Source of the DNA: Chitinophagaceae bacterium | GTDB taxonomy: Bacteria > Bacteroidota > Bacteroidia > Chitinophagales > Chitinophagaceae | Length of the DNA: 45,127 nt | Reading direction: 5' to 3' | NCBI GenBank assembly: GCA_023251255.1 | Contig: JAHEZD010000017.1 | Location: forward strand, 1 to 45,127 | In this document: positions 15,899-23,944 of the stretch, in pieces | How the letters are laid out: the number at the start of each line of letters is the position of its first letter | Position numbering within the stretch: the first letter of the stretch is position 1 | Notes under the pieces: model-generated | What the model was told of the DNA's origin: nothing | What the model saw: the letters and a program-made list of their open reading frames with translations, nothing else | Database searches by the model: none | Made by a program: the position numbers and the translations under genes

Positions 15899-16516
15899 CT
15901 AACTTAGTTTTTCCACCTGCATATAGCTCAGTTCCACAGGCGTTGAACGTCCAAAAATCTTTACAACAACTTTCAGTTTCTTCTTCTCATCGTTTACCTC
16001 TTCAATCACACCGTTAAAGTCGTTAAATGGACCTTCTATTATTTTGATGGTTTCACCAACAATGAATGGTTCACTGATGCTTACACCCATATCGTTCAGT
16101 TCATCAACCTTGCCCAGCATCTTGTTCACTTCACTCTTGCGCAAGGAGATAATGTTTCCCTTGGAACCCTTGCCATCCGTTAGGAAGTGCATGATATTGG
16201 ATATGTTGCTGATATGCTGCACAATATCATCAGATAGTTTGCCATCGGCCACTTCCAGCATCACATAACCGGGAAAATAGTTTTTCTCCCTCATTACCTT
16301 CTTGCCGTTCTGCACCTTGTACACCTTCTCCATGGGAAGGAAAACCTGCTTGATGATATCTACCCAACCGCTACGTGCAATATCCTTGTCCAAATATTCT
16401 TTTACACTACGCTCCTTGCCACTTACCACACGGAGCACATACCATTTGGTATTGTCTGCCACAGCAGGTACTCCAGCAGTTTCTTGTGCTACTATCTCTT
16501 CCATATCGGTTATCAA
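15899..16516 (-). CDS. nusG: Transcription termination/antitermination factor NusG
   Basis: 205 residues. NGN domain (about 20-130): KWYVLRVVSGKERSVKEYL, then FPGYVMLEV; C-terminal KOW domain: EPFIVGETIKIIEGPFNDFNGVIEEV. It binds RNA polymerase and couples it to Rho or to the ribosome. The ATG overlaps the secE stop by four bases, so the two are translationally coupled. An alternative start MEEIVAQE four codons later is possible. Unusually, nusG is the last gene of its unit here: a terminator follows, and rplK is not downstream. Confidence 0.95.
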   Translation of the reverse strand: MITDMEEIVAQETAGVPAVADNTKWYVLRVVSGKERSVKEYLDKDIARSGWVDIIKQVFLPMEKVYKVQNGKKVMREKNYFPGYVMLEVADGKLSDDIVQHISNISNIMHFLTDGKGSKGNIISLRKSEVNKMLGKVDELNDMGVSISEPFIVGETIKIIEGPFNDFNGVIEEVNDEKKKLKVVVKIFGRSTPVELSYMQVEKLS

Positions 16517-16707
16517 TAAAAGAATTTATAAATCAGTTTCAGTAACTGGTTACTGCCAAAGTCCATTACACCAACCAGTAATGTAATGATAAGCGTAGCT
16601 ACCAAAACAATAACGGTACTCTGCTGCAACTGTGCCCATGTAGGCCAGGTCACCTTCTCTACCAGTTCATGGTAGCTGTCCTTGAAATAAGTTGAAATCT
16701 TGTTCAT
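16513..16707 (-). CDS. secE: Preprotein translocase subunit SecE
   Basis: 64 residues, typical for the single-TM bacterial SecE. Amphipathic helix YFKDSYHELVEKVTWPTW (VTWPT is the family signature), then one membrane span around TVIVLVATLIITLLVGVMDF. It stabilises SecY in the inner membrane. Overlaps nusG by four bases and follows tRNA-Trp, the classical order. Confidence 0.95.
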   Translation of the reverse strand: MNKISTYFKDSYHELVEKVTWPTWAQLQQSTVIVLVATLIITLLVGVMDFGSNQLLKLIYKFFY

Positions 16708-16715
16708 TTTGTCAA

Positions 16716-16816
16716 TTTGCTAATTAGCTAATATGCTAATGTGCTAATCTTTGATTGGACGCTGTGGTGTTTGCCCATTGGCATATTAGCACATCATCAC
16801 ATTATCACATTAATCA
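16716..16816. repeat. Facing GCTAAT/ATTAGC word arms between secE and tRNA-Trp
   Basis: Left arm 16716-16749 repeats GCTAATTAGCTAATATGC and relatives; right arm 16780-16816 has GCATATTAGCACATCATC and CACATTATCACATT. The arms are in opposite orientation around about 30 unique bases and can pair imperfectly. Confidence 0.6.
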
Positions 16817-16817
16817 G

Positions 16818-16888
16818 CACGGGCACTAGGATTCGAACCCAGATCAAAGGTTTTGGAGACCCGTATGCTACCGTTGCACCATGCCCGT
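16818..16888 (-). tRNA. tRNA-Trp (anticodon CCA)
   Basis: Acceptor stem ACGGGCA/TGCCCGT is fully paired, T-loop TTCGAAT is standard, and anticodon loop CTCCAAA reads CCA. The anticodon stem CGGGT/ACCTT has a C-T mismatch at its outer pair and a G-T wobble next to it. Position between tuf and secE is the classical one. No CCA tail is encoded. Confidence 0.93.
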
Positions 16889-17041
16889 ATTCTTTGGACC
16901 CGGTATCCCGCCATCGGCGGGACCATGCCCGTAGAAAACCAAAAGCTATTCCGTTTTACCGAAACAGCTTTTAGTCTATTATATCGCAAACATAAGAATA
17001 AATTCCTTCTGTTCACAAAGCCTTCTGCTAAAAGCGTGGGC

Positions 17042-18232
17042 TTATTTTACAATTTCAGTAACCTGACCAGCACCTACTGTTCTACCACCCTCACGGATAG
17101 CGAATTTCAAACCTTTCTCCATAGCGATAGGTTGGATCAATTTAACAGAAATGCTTACGTTATCGCCTGGCATTACCATTTCAGTTCCTTCTGGCAACAT
17201 AACTTCACCAGTTACGTCTGTGGTACGGAAGTAGAACTGCGGACGGTAGTTGTTGAAGAACGGCGTGTGACGACCACCTTCATCCTTGCTCAACACGTAA
17301 ACTTCACCTTTAAATTCAGTATGCGGAGTGATGGAACCTGGTTTGCAAATTACCATACCACGACGGATTTGAGATTTCTCAATACCACGTAGCAATAAAC
17401 CTGCGTTATCACCAGCTTCACCTTCGTCCAATAATTTCTTGAACATTTCAACACCGGTACAAGTTGAAGTCAATGGAGTTTCCATCAAACCTACGATTTC
17501 AACACCTTCACCCACCTTGATACGGCCCCTTTCGATACGACCTGTAGCAACTGTACCACGACCTGTGATATAGAATACATCTTCTACAGACATCAAGAAA
17601 GGCATATCAACTGGACGTGGAGGCAATGGAATATAAGAATCAACAGCATCCATCAATTCATCAATCTTGGCAACCCATTCTGGCTCTTCAGACAAAGCAC
17701 CAGTTGCAGAACCCTTGATAATTGGAGTGTTATCGCCATCGAAACCATTCTTGGTCAGGATTTCGCGGATTTCCATTTCAACCAGTTCCAATAATTCAGG
17801 ATCGTCAACCAAGTCAACCTTGTTCATGAATACCACCATTTTAGGTACACCTACCTGACGGGCCAACAAGATATGTTCCCTAGTTTGTGGCATAGGACCA
17901 TCTGTAGACGCAACCACCAAGATAGCACCATCCATTTGGGCAGCACCAGTAATCATGTTCTTCACATAATCGGCGTGACCTGGACAGTCAACGTGCGCAT
18001 AGTGACGATTAGCAGTTTGGTACTCAACGTGAGCAGTGTTAATAGTGATACCACGCTCTCTTTCTTCAGGAGCTCCATCAATTTCATCATACTTCTTTGC
18101 AACGTTACCCATACCCTTTTTAGCAAGTAGCATAGTAATAGCTGCAGTCAATGTTGTTTTACCATGGTCAACGTGGCCAATGGTACCAACGTTTACGTGA
18201 GGTTTCTCCCTCTTAAAGGTCTCTTTAGACAT
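17042..18232 (-). CDS. tuf: Translation elongation factor Tu
   Basis: 396 residues from ATG 18230-18232 ([27 protein letters not shown]). G1 GHVDHGKT, switch region [13 protein letters not shown]3 [16 protein letters not shown]4 NKVDLVDD; domains 2 and 3 are complete and it ends VTEIVK. It delivers aminoacyl-tRNA to the ribosome. It lies between tRNA-Thr(GGT) and tRNA-Trp in the same orientation, probably transcribed with them. Confidence 0.98.
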   Translation of the reverse strand: MSKETFKREKPHVNVGTIGHVDHGKTTLTAAITMLLAKKGMGNVAKKYDEIDGAPEERERGITINTAHVEYQTANRHYAHVDCPGHADYVKNMITGAAQMDGAILVVASTDGPMPQTREHILLARQVGVPKMVVFMNKVDLVDDPELLELVEMEIREILTKNGFDGDNTPIIKGSATGALSEEPEWVAKIDELMDAVDSYIPLPPRPVDMPFLMSVEDVFYITGRGTVATGRIERGRIKVGEGVEIVGLMETPLTSTCTGVEMFKKLLDEGEAGDNAGLLLRGIEKSQIRRGMVICKPGSITPHTEFKGEVYVLSKDEGGRHTPFFNNYRPQFYFRTTDVTGEVMLPEGTEMVMPGDNVSISVKLIQPIAMEKGLKFAIREGGRTVGAGQVTEIVK

Positions 18233-18299
18233 CTTTATCTTTTTTAGTTGTTGTTTATAAATCGCTGTCAACAAGCACACGCCCATCGACCATAGCTTT

Positions 18300-18340
18300 A
18301 ATCTTAATTAGCAATCTCCAATTAGAAATTCCCAATTTTT
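18300..18340. repeat. CAATT word cluster between tRNA-Thr(GGT) and tuf
   Basis: TTAGCAATCTCCAATT, AGAAATTCCCAATTTTTT: short related words of the same style as in the other spacers of this operon. Confidence 0.4.
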
Positions 18341-18342
18341 TG

Positions 18343-18414
18343 AGCCGTTAGTGAGAATCGAACTCACGACCTCTTCCCTACCAAGGAAGTGCTCTACCCC
18401 TGAGCTACAACGGC
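18343..18414 (-). tRNA. tRNA-Thr (anticodon GGT)
   Basis: Acceptor GCCGTTG/TAACGGC, D-arm GCTC...GAGC, anticodon stem CTTCC/GGAAG with loop TTGGTAG reading GGT, T-arm GTGAG-TTCGATT-CTCAC. Immediately upstream of tuf, like E. coli thrT before tufB. Confidence 0.95.
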
Positions 18415-18481
18415 TTACTCAGAAAGTAGTTTAAAAGTTTGTGGTCGGTACAAATACACAACCACAAACTTTCAAATTCTG

Positions 18482-18554
18482 AGCGGAAGACCAGGCTCGA
18501 ACTGGCCACCTGAAGCTTGGAAGGCTACCGCTCTACCAAATGAGCTACTTCCGC
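18482..18554 (-). tRNA. tRNA-Gly (anticodon TCC)
   Basis: Acceptor GCGGAAG/CTTCCGC, D-arm GCTC...GAGC, anticodon loop CTTCCAA reading TCC, T-arm GCCAG-TTCGAGC-CTGGT (one wobble). The anticodon stem GTAGC/GCTTC has one T-T mismatch. Confidence 0.95.
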
Positions 18555-18560
18555 AAAACC

Positions 18561-18663
18561 AATGTGATAATTCGATAATTAGCTAATGTGCTAATTAGGA
18601 AAGCCACCATTTAAAAGAACCTTCTTCATTAGCATATCAGCATATTCGCTAATTAGCATATTG
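18561..18663. repeat. Facing TAGCTAAT word arms between tRNA-Gly and tRNA-Tyr
   Basis: Left arm 18561-18598 (GATAATTAGCTAATGTGC, CTAATTAGG); right arm 18627-18663 (CATTAGCATATCAGC, GCTAATTAGCATATTG) in the opposite sense, with about 28 unrelated bases between. Imperfect hairpin potential. Confidence 0.6.
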
Positions 18664-18668
18664 AAGTG

Positions 18669-18751
<83 letters not shown>

Positions 18752-18759
18752 ATTTTTCA

Positions 18760-18824
18760 GGTTAATTGGTTTACTGGTTAATTGGTATCCACCAATTAAC
18801 CAATTAACTAGTAAACCAGTTAAC
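18760..18824. repeat. Long inverted repeat of AATTGG/CCAATT words between tRNA-Tyr and tRNA-Thr
   Basis: Left arm 18760-18786 (GGTTAATTGGTTTACTGG, TTAATTGGT) faces right arm 18791-18824 (ACCAATTAACCAATTAAC, TAGTAAACCAGTTAAC). They form a near-complete stem of over 20 pairs with a small bulge around a four-base loop. Confidence 0.75.
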
Positions 18825-18832
18825 AAGCGAAG

Positions 18833-18905
18833 AGCCGAGGAAGGGAGTCGAACCCACGACCTGCTGATTACAAATCAGCTGCTCTACCAACTGAGCTACC
18901 TCGGC
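18833..18905 (-). tRNA. tRNA-Thr (anticodon TGT)
   Basis: Acceptor GCCGAGG/CCTCGGC, D-arm GCTC...GAGC, anticodon stem GCTGA/TCAGC with loop TTTGTAA reading TGT, T-arm GTGGG-TTCGACT-CCCTT. First gene of the tRNA-tuf unit; a promoter lies just upstream. Confidence 0.95.
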
Positions 18906-18952
18906 ATAAATATCAAACAAAAAAATAAGAACTACCCTTTTTTTCGGGATGG

Positions 18953-18981
18953 CAAAAGTAATGGAAAACTTTTACCAACAA
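18953..18981 (-). promoter_or_regulatory. Promoter of the tRNA-tuf operon (TTG-N18-TACTTTTG)
   Basis: On the minus strand TTG (18979-18981), 18 bases, then TACTTTTG (18953-18960), matching the Bacteroidota -33/-7 consensus, about 48 bases before the first tRNA. Confidence 0.65.
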
Positions 18982-19049
18982 AATTCTTAATCAAAAAATT
19001 TTAAAAGGATTTCGTACAGTCAAAACAAAAGCAATCAAAGCCCCTGCAA

Positions 19050-19313
19050 TTAAGGAATTCGGAGCTTGCTCGCAGCAGGATTTTCTTCAGAAAGGATAAC
19101 TGGAACGGAATCGTTCGGTATCACCATATTATTAATAGTAGTATCCCCTTTGTACAGTTTGCCCCCATTTAAAAAGGAATAGCTCAAATGCAATTTGCCA
19201 TCCTCCAAATGTTTCCGTTCGGTTATCCTTGCAAAAACCTCGGAATGCTTATTGCCACAGCCCACAAAAAGCAGGCAACAGAACAACGGCACAGGTAGAA
19301 TCTTCTTTATCAT
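19050..19313 (-). CDS. Small lipoprotein, unknown function
   Basis: 87 residues from ATG 19311-19313. MIKKILPVPLFCCLLFVGCGNK is a lipoprotein signal with lipobox FVGC. The remaining 65 residues (HLEDGKLHLSYSFLNGGKLYKGDTTI...) look like a small beta-rich domain. A longer frame upstream crosses a terminator and is unlikely. No family recognised. Confidence 0.65.
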   Translation of the reverse strand: MIKKILPVPLFCCLLFVGCGNKHSEVFARITERKHLEDGKLHLSYSFLNGGKLYKGDTTINNMVIPNDSVPVILSEENPAASKLRIP

Positions 19314-19324
19314 CCCGCAAAGAA

Positions 19325-19352
19325 AAGAAAAAGGCCCCGAACGGGGCCTTTT
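19325..19352. terminator. Bidirectional rho-independent terminator
   Basis: GGCCCC (19333-19338), loop GAAC, GGGGCC (19343-19348), with A-run before and TTTT after. It lies downstream of the minus-strand four-TM gene and just upstream of the lipoprotein start. Confidence 0.85.
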
Positions 19353-19359
19353 GAAATTA

Positions 19360-19484
19360 ACTGATGTTACGCAAAATGTCAAATACTGATGTCAGGTTGA
19401 GCTTGTCGAAACCTATTTGGAAACCAGATCGCCTTCGAGGGCCTCAGGCTGACATTATTTCCACACTCTTTGCGTAACATCAGT
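19360..19484. mobile_element. MITE-like element with 16-bp terminal inverted repeats, containing REP-like copy C
   Basis: ACTGATGTTACGCAAA (19360-19375) is exactly inverted as TTTGCGTAACATCAGT (19469-19484). Both ends are flanked by AATTA (19355-19359 and 19485-19489), a possible 5-bp target duplication. Inside, TGTCAGGTTGAGCTTGTCGAA (19390-19410 region) faces TTCGAGGGCCTCAGGCTGACA (to 19454). The whole 125 bp has no coding capacity. Confidence 0.6.
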
Positions 19485-19486
19485 AA

Positions 19487-19921
19487 TTAATGTATACCGG
19501 GGAACCATTGCCTACTAATTCCTTCCCTAAACGGCCAAGGCACCACGGCCAGGATCACTATAAAGGCAATGGTATACAACAATGCTGTTTTCTTGCTTGT
19601 TCCACCTTTCTTTAATGATATATGCCCAACGGTAATCAACGCAATTGCAATTAGCATACCTGCTATATGCTCCACTGCCCAGAACCGCACAGGAGCAATT
19701 TTCATTGCCTCCGCACCATAAGCCTTGAACAACCTGAACCCCATGTTCCCAAAGAAATACTGGTACAGTCCAAGCACCAACGTAATATGGGCCGAAATCA
19801 TCAGCCACTTGCTCAGCGCAATGTTCCTGCTACCGGAAAAGAGTTTTACCATGTTCACCAACAATAAAATGATGATAATCCACCGCATTAGGTTATGGAG
19901 ATGGAGCAGGCCGTTGTACAT
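19487..19921 (-). CDS. Four-TM membrane protein, unknown
   Basis: 144 residues with four predicted membrane spans (MRWIIIILLLVNMVKLF; WLMISAHITLVLGLYQYFF; VEHIAGMLIAIALITVGH; LLYTIAFIVILAVVPWPF) and the C-terminal motif PWPFREG...WFPG. Conserved-looking histidines in spans 1-3 (LHNLMRW, SAHITL, VEHIAG) could bind heme, but no motif proves this. I recall similar short Bacteroidota proteins carrying unreliable names such as cytochrome B. The stop codon touches the right end of the MITE-like element. Confidence 0.7.
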   Translation of the reverse strand: MYNGLLHLHNLMRWIIIILLLVNMVKLFSGSRNIALSKWLMISAHITLVLGLYQYFFGNMGFRLFKAYGAEAMKIAPVRFWAVEHIAGMLIAIALITVGHISLKKGGTSKKTALLYTIAFIVILAVVPWPFREGISRQWFPGIH

Positions 19922-20002
19922 AGCTGTAGTTTTTGGTGATGAAAAGCAAAGTAAGCCCTAGAAACACAAACTACCAACTATAGGTAGCAACTCCTAAAAA
20001 AC

Positions 20003-20072
20003 TGGCTTCCCACCTTCCTCTTCCTTCCCGTCTTTTCTGTCTCTCTTCTTCCCGTCTTTCCGTCTTCCCAAT
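20003..20072. repeat. Pyrimidine-rich CTTCCCGTCTT word cluster
   Basis: Repeats of TTCCCGTCTT, TTTCCGTCTTCCC and TCTCTCTTC between the four-TM gene and the metalloprotease gene, directly past the latter's stop codon. Strand-asymmetric, unlike the palindromic clusters. Confidence 0.55.
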
Positions 20073-20076
20073 CATT

Positions 20077-20832
20077 CTACTTCGAACCATTCGCCTTAAG
20101 ATCGTTCACACAATTGGCATCCAGCACAGGAATATTACCCGTAACCAAGAAGCCAAGGAAATCTGTTGATTCCACTTGGTAGTACATCAGGCAATTGCTG
20201 TTATTGCAATGGGCACCGTTCGCCGCATCCTTATGGTTGACTTGCATGGCAGAACCATTATCCACAAGACCAAGTAAATGGCCAAATTCATGTTCCAGCA
20301 CCGTGGTTTCCAACTTTACCCTACTGGCCTGGCCAATACCGCCAGAATTGGACTGGATAGTCTTTCCCAACAATCCAATGGAGGTATTCCTATAAGCAAT
20401 GCCCAGCACATTGGCTGTTTCATAAGCTGCATCCGTAACCAGTACATACACCACCATTTGACTGCCGCTGTTGAAACCCGTTCTGTTCTGGCTTTCAGAT
20501 AAAGCTATATCGCTCAGGTTCATGGTGGCCTTACCTGCACTGGGCACCTGCTGCTGCGTAATATCTATACCAGCCGGCTTGTTTAGGTAAGTGCCCAAAA
20601 AACTGCTGAGGTTGGCAACCGTTTGTGCCTGCAACTGCATACCCGGCATGTACTGGATTTCCACCACCAGCTTCCCATGTGAGGAGGAAGCCAGCAGATC
20701 ATGTGCGGATGATCCCACGGGTTTATTGTTATCGTCGGAAGGCAAGGAAGCCAGTCCGCTTAATGTTGAACTTGTTTTGCTGCAATGGATAAAGCAAAGG
20801 CAGACAAATATTGCAATAGCTATTTTTTTCAT
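20077..20832 (-). CDS. Metzincin-like zinc metalloprotease lipoprotein
   Basis: 251 residues. N-terminus MKKIAIAIFVCLCFIHCSKT looks like a lipoprotein signal with Cys at 17 (the residue before it, His, is unusual). Near residue 185 HEFGHLLGLVD fits HExxHxxGxxD, the zinc motif with Asp as third ligand known from snapalysin-type metzincins, and a Met in NSNCLMYY 33 residues later can serve as the Met-turn. Two nearby cysteines (AHCNNSNC) may form a disulfide. It is probably anchored at the cell surface or periplasmic face. Substrate unknown. Confidence 0.75.
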   Translation of the reverse strand: MKKIAIAIFVCLCFIHCSKTSSTLSGLASLPSDDNNKPVGSSAHDLLASSSHGKLVVEIQYMPGMQLQAQTVANLSSFLGTYLNKPAGIDITQQQVPSAGKATMNLSDIALSESQNRTGFNSGSQMVVYVLVTDAAYETANVLGIAYRNTSIGLLGKTIQSNSGGIGQASRVKLETTVLEHEFGHLLGLVDNGSAMQVNHKDAANGAHCNNSNCLMYYQVESTDFLGFLVTGNIPVLDANCVNDLKANGSK

Positions 20833-21193
20833 GGCATTGATTTAAGACTGCTAGTTCAGTTGCTCATAAAAGAATCGTGCCAATGACAAATAGGTTGGCA
20901 GCAAGATTGGCCACACAGGTTCCGAAAATTGCCTAAAAATTATTTCAGCAGTTGATCCGTGCGTTTTGGCCCCGTTCCGCTTTTTTGTGGCAAGCGCTAA
21001 AAATCGCAAAAAAATGCGACACTTTTTTTGCGACATTTTAAAATGTCGCATTTTTTGTGTCGCATTTTTTTTCAATTATAAATTTATCCGCAATCTGGCC
21101 GTGCGCTTATACTGACACATTTTTGACGGGAAAGAAACGAAACTTGCTGCGAGGTCTGGATATTGTACAGTTTGCGCGGTGGTCACAACACGG
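20833..21193. other. Intergenic region with nested TGCGACA palindrome
   Basis: 360 bases upstream of the metalloprotease gene. 21008-21072 has TGCGACA in four alternating copies: outer arms AAAAAATGCGACAC (ending 21022) and GTGTCGCATTTTTT (from 21056), and a perfect inner palindrome TGCGACATTTTAAAATGTCGCA truncated here to its core GCGACATTTT/AAAATGTCGC (21030-21049). It may serve as terminator for the propeller gene or as an operator. Nothing else recognisable. Confidence 0.6.
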
Positions 21194-22264
21194 TTACTCC
21201 ACCCAATCCGCTATAAAAATATTGGTATCATGTGTGCCGCCATTGTTCCTGTTACTGCAGAAAATGATTTTCTTCCCATCGGGGCTGAACATGGGAAACG
21301 CATCGAAGCCCTTGTCATGGCTCACCTTGGTAAGGTTACCGCCATTTTCATCAATGGTGTAGAGGTTAAAGGGGAAGCCCCTTTTGTATTCCTGGTTCGA
21401 TGCAAAAATAATGCGCTTGCTATCTGGCATATAAGCAGGTGCCCAGTTCGCTTGACCAAAATGCGTAACCTGCTTCATATCCGTCCCGTCCACATTGGCC
21501 GTCCATATTTCCATATTGGTAGGGGCCACTAGGTCAAGGTCAAGGAAGTCCTTGTACTCCTTAATATCAGCATCAGTAGTTGGGCGGCTGGCTCGCCAGA
21601 TGATTTTCTTCCCGTCGGGACTGAACCAGGCACCACCATCATAACCCAGCATATTGGTGAACCTTTTTACTTTGTAGGTCTTCAGGTCCATCAGGTAAAG
21701 GTCAAGGTCCCCATCGCGTACAGAAGTAAAGACCATGGTTTTACCGTCGGGTGAAATGGTGCCTTCTGCATCATAGCCCTTCGTATTTGTCAATTGCTTC
21801 AAAATCTTACCGGAAGTATCCGCCAGAAAAATATCGAAACTGGCATAGATGGGCCAGATATACTTGTTGCCATATTTCTTCCTGTCTGGCAATGGTGGGC
21901 AGGTATCTGCCCCCAAGTGTGTGGAAGCATAAATAATATGCTTGCCATCTTTCAGTACTGCTGGGCAGGTGGTCCTACCCTTACCTGTACTTACCAGTTT
22001 GGGCTGTATCTTCTCCCCAAACTTGGTGGGCGCCTTGGCAAGGAATATTTGGTCGCACTGCAACCCTTCTTTGGGGTTTGTTTTCTGGAAAATGATGTAC
22101 TTGCTATCGAAACTCCAGTAAGCTTCTGCATTATCGCCACCAAAGGTCAACTGCTGTATGTTCCTGAAATGCCGCTCATCCGAATAGTGTACCGAATCGG
22201 CCACCTGCTGTGCAAAACCTGAAATGCTGATCATTAACGATAGGGCAAGGACTGTTTTTTTCAT
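21194..22264 (-). CDS. Periplasmic WD40-like (PD40/TolB-type) beta-propeller protein
   Basis: 356 residues from ATG 22262-22264 (MKKTVLALSLMISISGFAQQ, a signal peptide). At least five PD40 repeats: YWSFDSKYIIFQK, LKDGKHIIYAS, SPDGKTMVFTSVRDGDLDLYLMDL, SPDGKKIIWRAS, MPDSKRIIFASN, SPDGKKIIFCSN. Such propellers act as TolB-like interaction modules or sit beside peptidases; none is fused here. A TAGTTTTG -7-like box lies upstream, shared divergently with the next gene. Confidence 0.85.
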   Translation of the reverse strand: MKKTVLALSLMISISGFAQQVADSVHYSDERHFRNIQQLTFGGDNAEAYWSFDSKYIIFQKTNPKEGLQCDQIFLAKAPTKFGEKIQPKLVSTGKGRTTCPAVLKDGKHIIYASTHLGADTCPPLPDRKKYGNKYIWPIYASFDIFLADTSGKILKQLTNTKGYDAEGTISPDGKTMVFTSVRDGDLDLYLMDLKTYKVKRFTNMLGYDGGAWFSPDGKKIIWRASRPTTDADIKEYKDFLDLDLVAPTNMEIWTANVDGTDMKQVTHFGQANWAPAYMPDSKRIIFASNQEYKRGFPFNLYTIDENGGNLTKVSHDKGFDAFPMFSPDGKKIIFCSNRNNGGTHDTNIFIADWVE

Positions 22265-22343
22265 ATCTCTAAAATAAACGCCAAAACTAAAGGCTCCGGG
22301 ACAAGTAAAAGTCAGAAAACAGTCAATAAGCAAAAAGCAGTTC

Positions 22344-22351
22344 TATTTTTG
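22344..22351 (+). promoter_or_regulatory. -7 box TATTTTTG four bases before a start codon
   Basis: TATTTTTG fits TAnnTTTG and is followed by CGGC and the ATG of the TPR lipoprotein gene. No clear TTG is found 19 bases upstream, so the promoter is only half supported. The spacing mirrors that at gltX. Confidence 0.4.
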
Positions 22352-22355
22352 CGGC

Positions 22356-23144
22356 ATGAAAAAAGGCCCCATCATTATTGCACTAACCTGTTTGTTCGCC
22401 ATTGCCTGCAAGGACAAAAAAGACAAGCCTGCCGACCAAAGCTCCCCATATATCCAACACTTAAAGGAGCAGGCCAATAGCAATCCCGATAGTTTGGGGC
22501 TACGATTGACCCTGATAGATGCACTGGACAGTATGGGCCTGTACAAGGAGGCACTGCCCGAAATAGACCAACTGATAACGAAGGACAGTTTGAACCATGG
22601 CCTTTGGATCACTAAGGGCAAGGTGCAGCAGAATACTGGCGATACAGTAGGTGCCATCCTTTCTTTCCACCGTGCCGCAAGGATCTACCCATCACCTGAG
22701 CCATTACTCGCCCTCGCCAATCTATATGCAGAAACAAAGGACAGTAGGGTATTTGAAGTTTGTGCCAAAGTGGACGAACTGAAAATGGGCCGCGAACTGG
22801 ACAGCTATACCACTTTCTTTACAGGAGTATATTATGCAAGGATGGGCGATAAACAGAAAGCCATTGCCCTGTTTGACAAGAGCATCAACTACAATTATAC
22901 CCTGATGGACAACTATATTGAAAAGGGCAGCCTCTACTACGAAGACAAAAAATACGATGAGGCCATCAAGGTTTTTAAGGTAGCTGCGGCCATCAACAAT
23001 ACCTATGCAGATGCCTATTATTGGCAGGGCAAATGTTTTGAGGCCATGAACGACAAACCCTCCGCCATTACCAATTACAACCGTGCCTTGGTCTTGGATA
23101 AAAACCTAAAAGAAGCCGAACAGGCCTTGAAAAGACTGAAATGA
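22356..23144 (+). CDS. TPR-repeat lipoprotein
   Basis: 262 residues. Lipoprotein signal MKKGPIIIALTCLFAIACKD (lipobox AIAC). At least five tetratricopeptide-type helical pairs follow (ALDSMGLYKEALPEIDQLI; QQNTGDTVGAILSFHRAARI; YYARMGDKQKAIALFDKSI; YYEDKKYDEAIKVFKVAA; CFEAMNDKPSAITNYNRAL). A protein-interaction scaffold at the inner face of the outer membrane is likely; the partner is unknown. Divergent from the propeller gene (91 bases between starts). Confidence 0.88.
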   Translation: MKKGPIIIALTCLFAIACKDKKDKPADQSSPYIQHLKEQANSNPDSLGLRLTLIDALDSMGLYKEALPEIDQLITKDSLNHGLWITKGKVQQNTGDTVGAILSFHRAARIYPSPEPLLALANLYAETKDSRVFEVCAKVDELKMGRELDSYTTFFTGVYYARMGDKQKAIALFDKSINYNYTLMDNYIEKGSLYYEDKKYDEAIKVFKVAAAINNTYADAYYWQGKCFEAMNDKPSAITNYNRALVLDKNLKEAEQALKRLK

Positions 23145-23149
23145 TCAAT

Positions 23150-23270
23150 CGAATGATGATGTAGGATATATGATTTATGATATTTTCGCAACCTCACGGA
23201 CCATGGTCTACAGCCCACGGTCCATTGAACATTCGAACTTTTTAAACTTTTGAACATTCAAACAACCAAG
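23150..23270. repeat. Three adjacent short-word clusters upstream of rpe
   Basis: In sequence: ATGATTTATGATATT-type words (23150-23182), ACCATGGTCTACAGCCCACGGTCCA (only its ends cited: GGACCATGG, CACGGTCCA; 23198-23224), and GAACATTCGAAC, TTGAACATTCAAAC (23226-23264). Each is a different vocabulary but the same style as elsewhere in the window. Confidence 0.55.
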
Positions 23271-23275
23271 ATACC

Positions 23276-23923
23276 ATGCCCCTCATAGCCCCCTCCCTGC
23301 TCAGTGCCAACTTCCTGAACCTGCAAGCCGATTGCCAACTGCTGAACGAAAGCCAGGCCGATTGGTTCCACTTGGACGTGATGGATGGCAGGTTCGTGCC
23401 CAATATCAGTTTTGGCCCCATGATCATAGAATTTGTAAGGAAGGCCACCAACAAGGTCTGTGATGTGCATTTGATGATCGAGGAACCCGAGCGCTATGCG
23501 GAGCAGTTCAAGCATGCCGGGGCCGATAACCTGACCGTGCATATAGAAGCCTGCAAGCACCTGCACAGGAACATACAGCAGATAAAAGCACTGGGCATGA
23601 AAGCTGGTGTAGCCTTGAATCCCCATACCCCTATCTCATCATTGGTAGATATTGTTCAGGATATAGACCTGGTATTGTTAATGAGCGTGAACCCCGGTTT
23701 TGGCGGCCAGCAGTTCATTCCCCAAACATTGGAAAAGATAAAGGCCCTACGCCAAATGGCCAATGAAAGGAACAAGCCCCTGCATATTGAAATTGATGGC
23801 GGCGTTACCTTGGACAATGCCCAATCAATCGTTGATGCCGGTGCTGATGTACTGGTGGCGGGGAATACGGTTTTTAGGTCTGTTAATCCTACTGAGACCA
23901 TTGCCAAGTTAAAGAGCTTCTAA
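23276..23923 (+). CDS. rpe: Ribulose-phosphate 3-epimerase
   Basis: 215 residues, a TIM barrel of the pentose phosphate pathway interconverting ribulose-5-P and xylulose-5-P. Seen: IAPSLLSANFLNL, WFHLDVMDGRFVPNISFGP (metal His and catalytic Asp), CDVHLMIEEPE, LMSVNPGFGGQQFIP, IEIDGGVTLDNA (catalytic Asp), and the phosphate-binding VAGNTVFRS. All family signatures are intact. Confidence 0.96.
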   Translation: MPLIAPSLLSANFLNLQADCQLLNESQADWFHLDVMDGRFVPNISFGPMIIEFVRKATNKVCDVHLMIEEPERYAEQFKHAGADNLTVHIEACKHLHRNIQQIKALGMKAGVALNPHTPISSLVDIVQDIDLVLLMSVNPGFGGQQFIPQTLEKIKALRQMANERNKPLHIEIDGGVTLDNAQSIVDAGADVLVAGNTVFRSVNPTETIAKLKSF

Positions 23924-23944
23924 ATAGATAAGCAATTACAGAAT

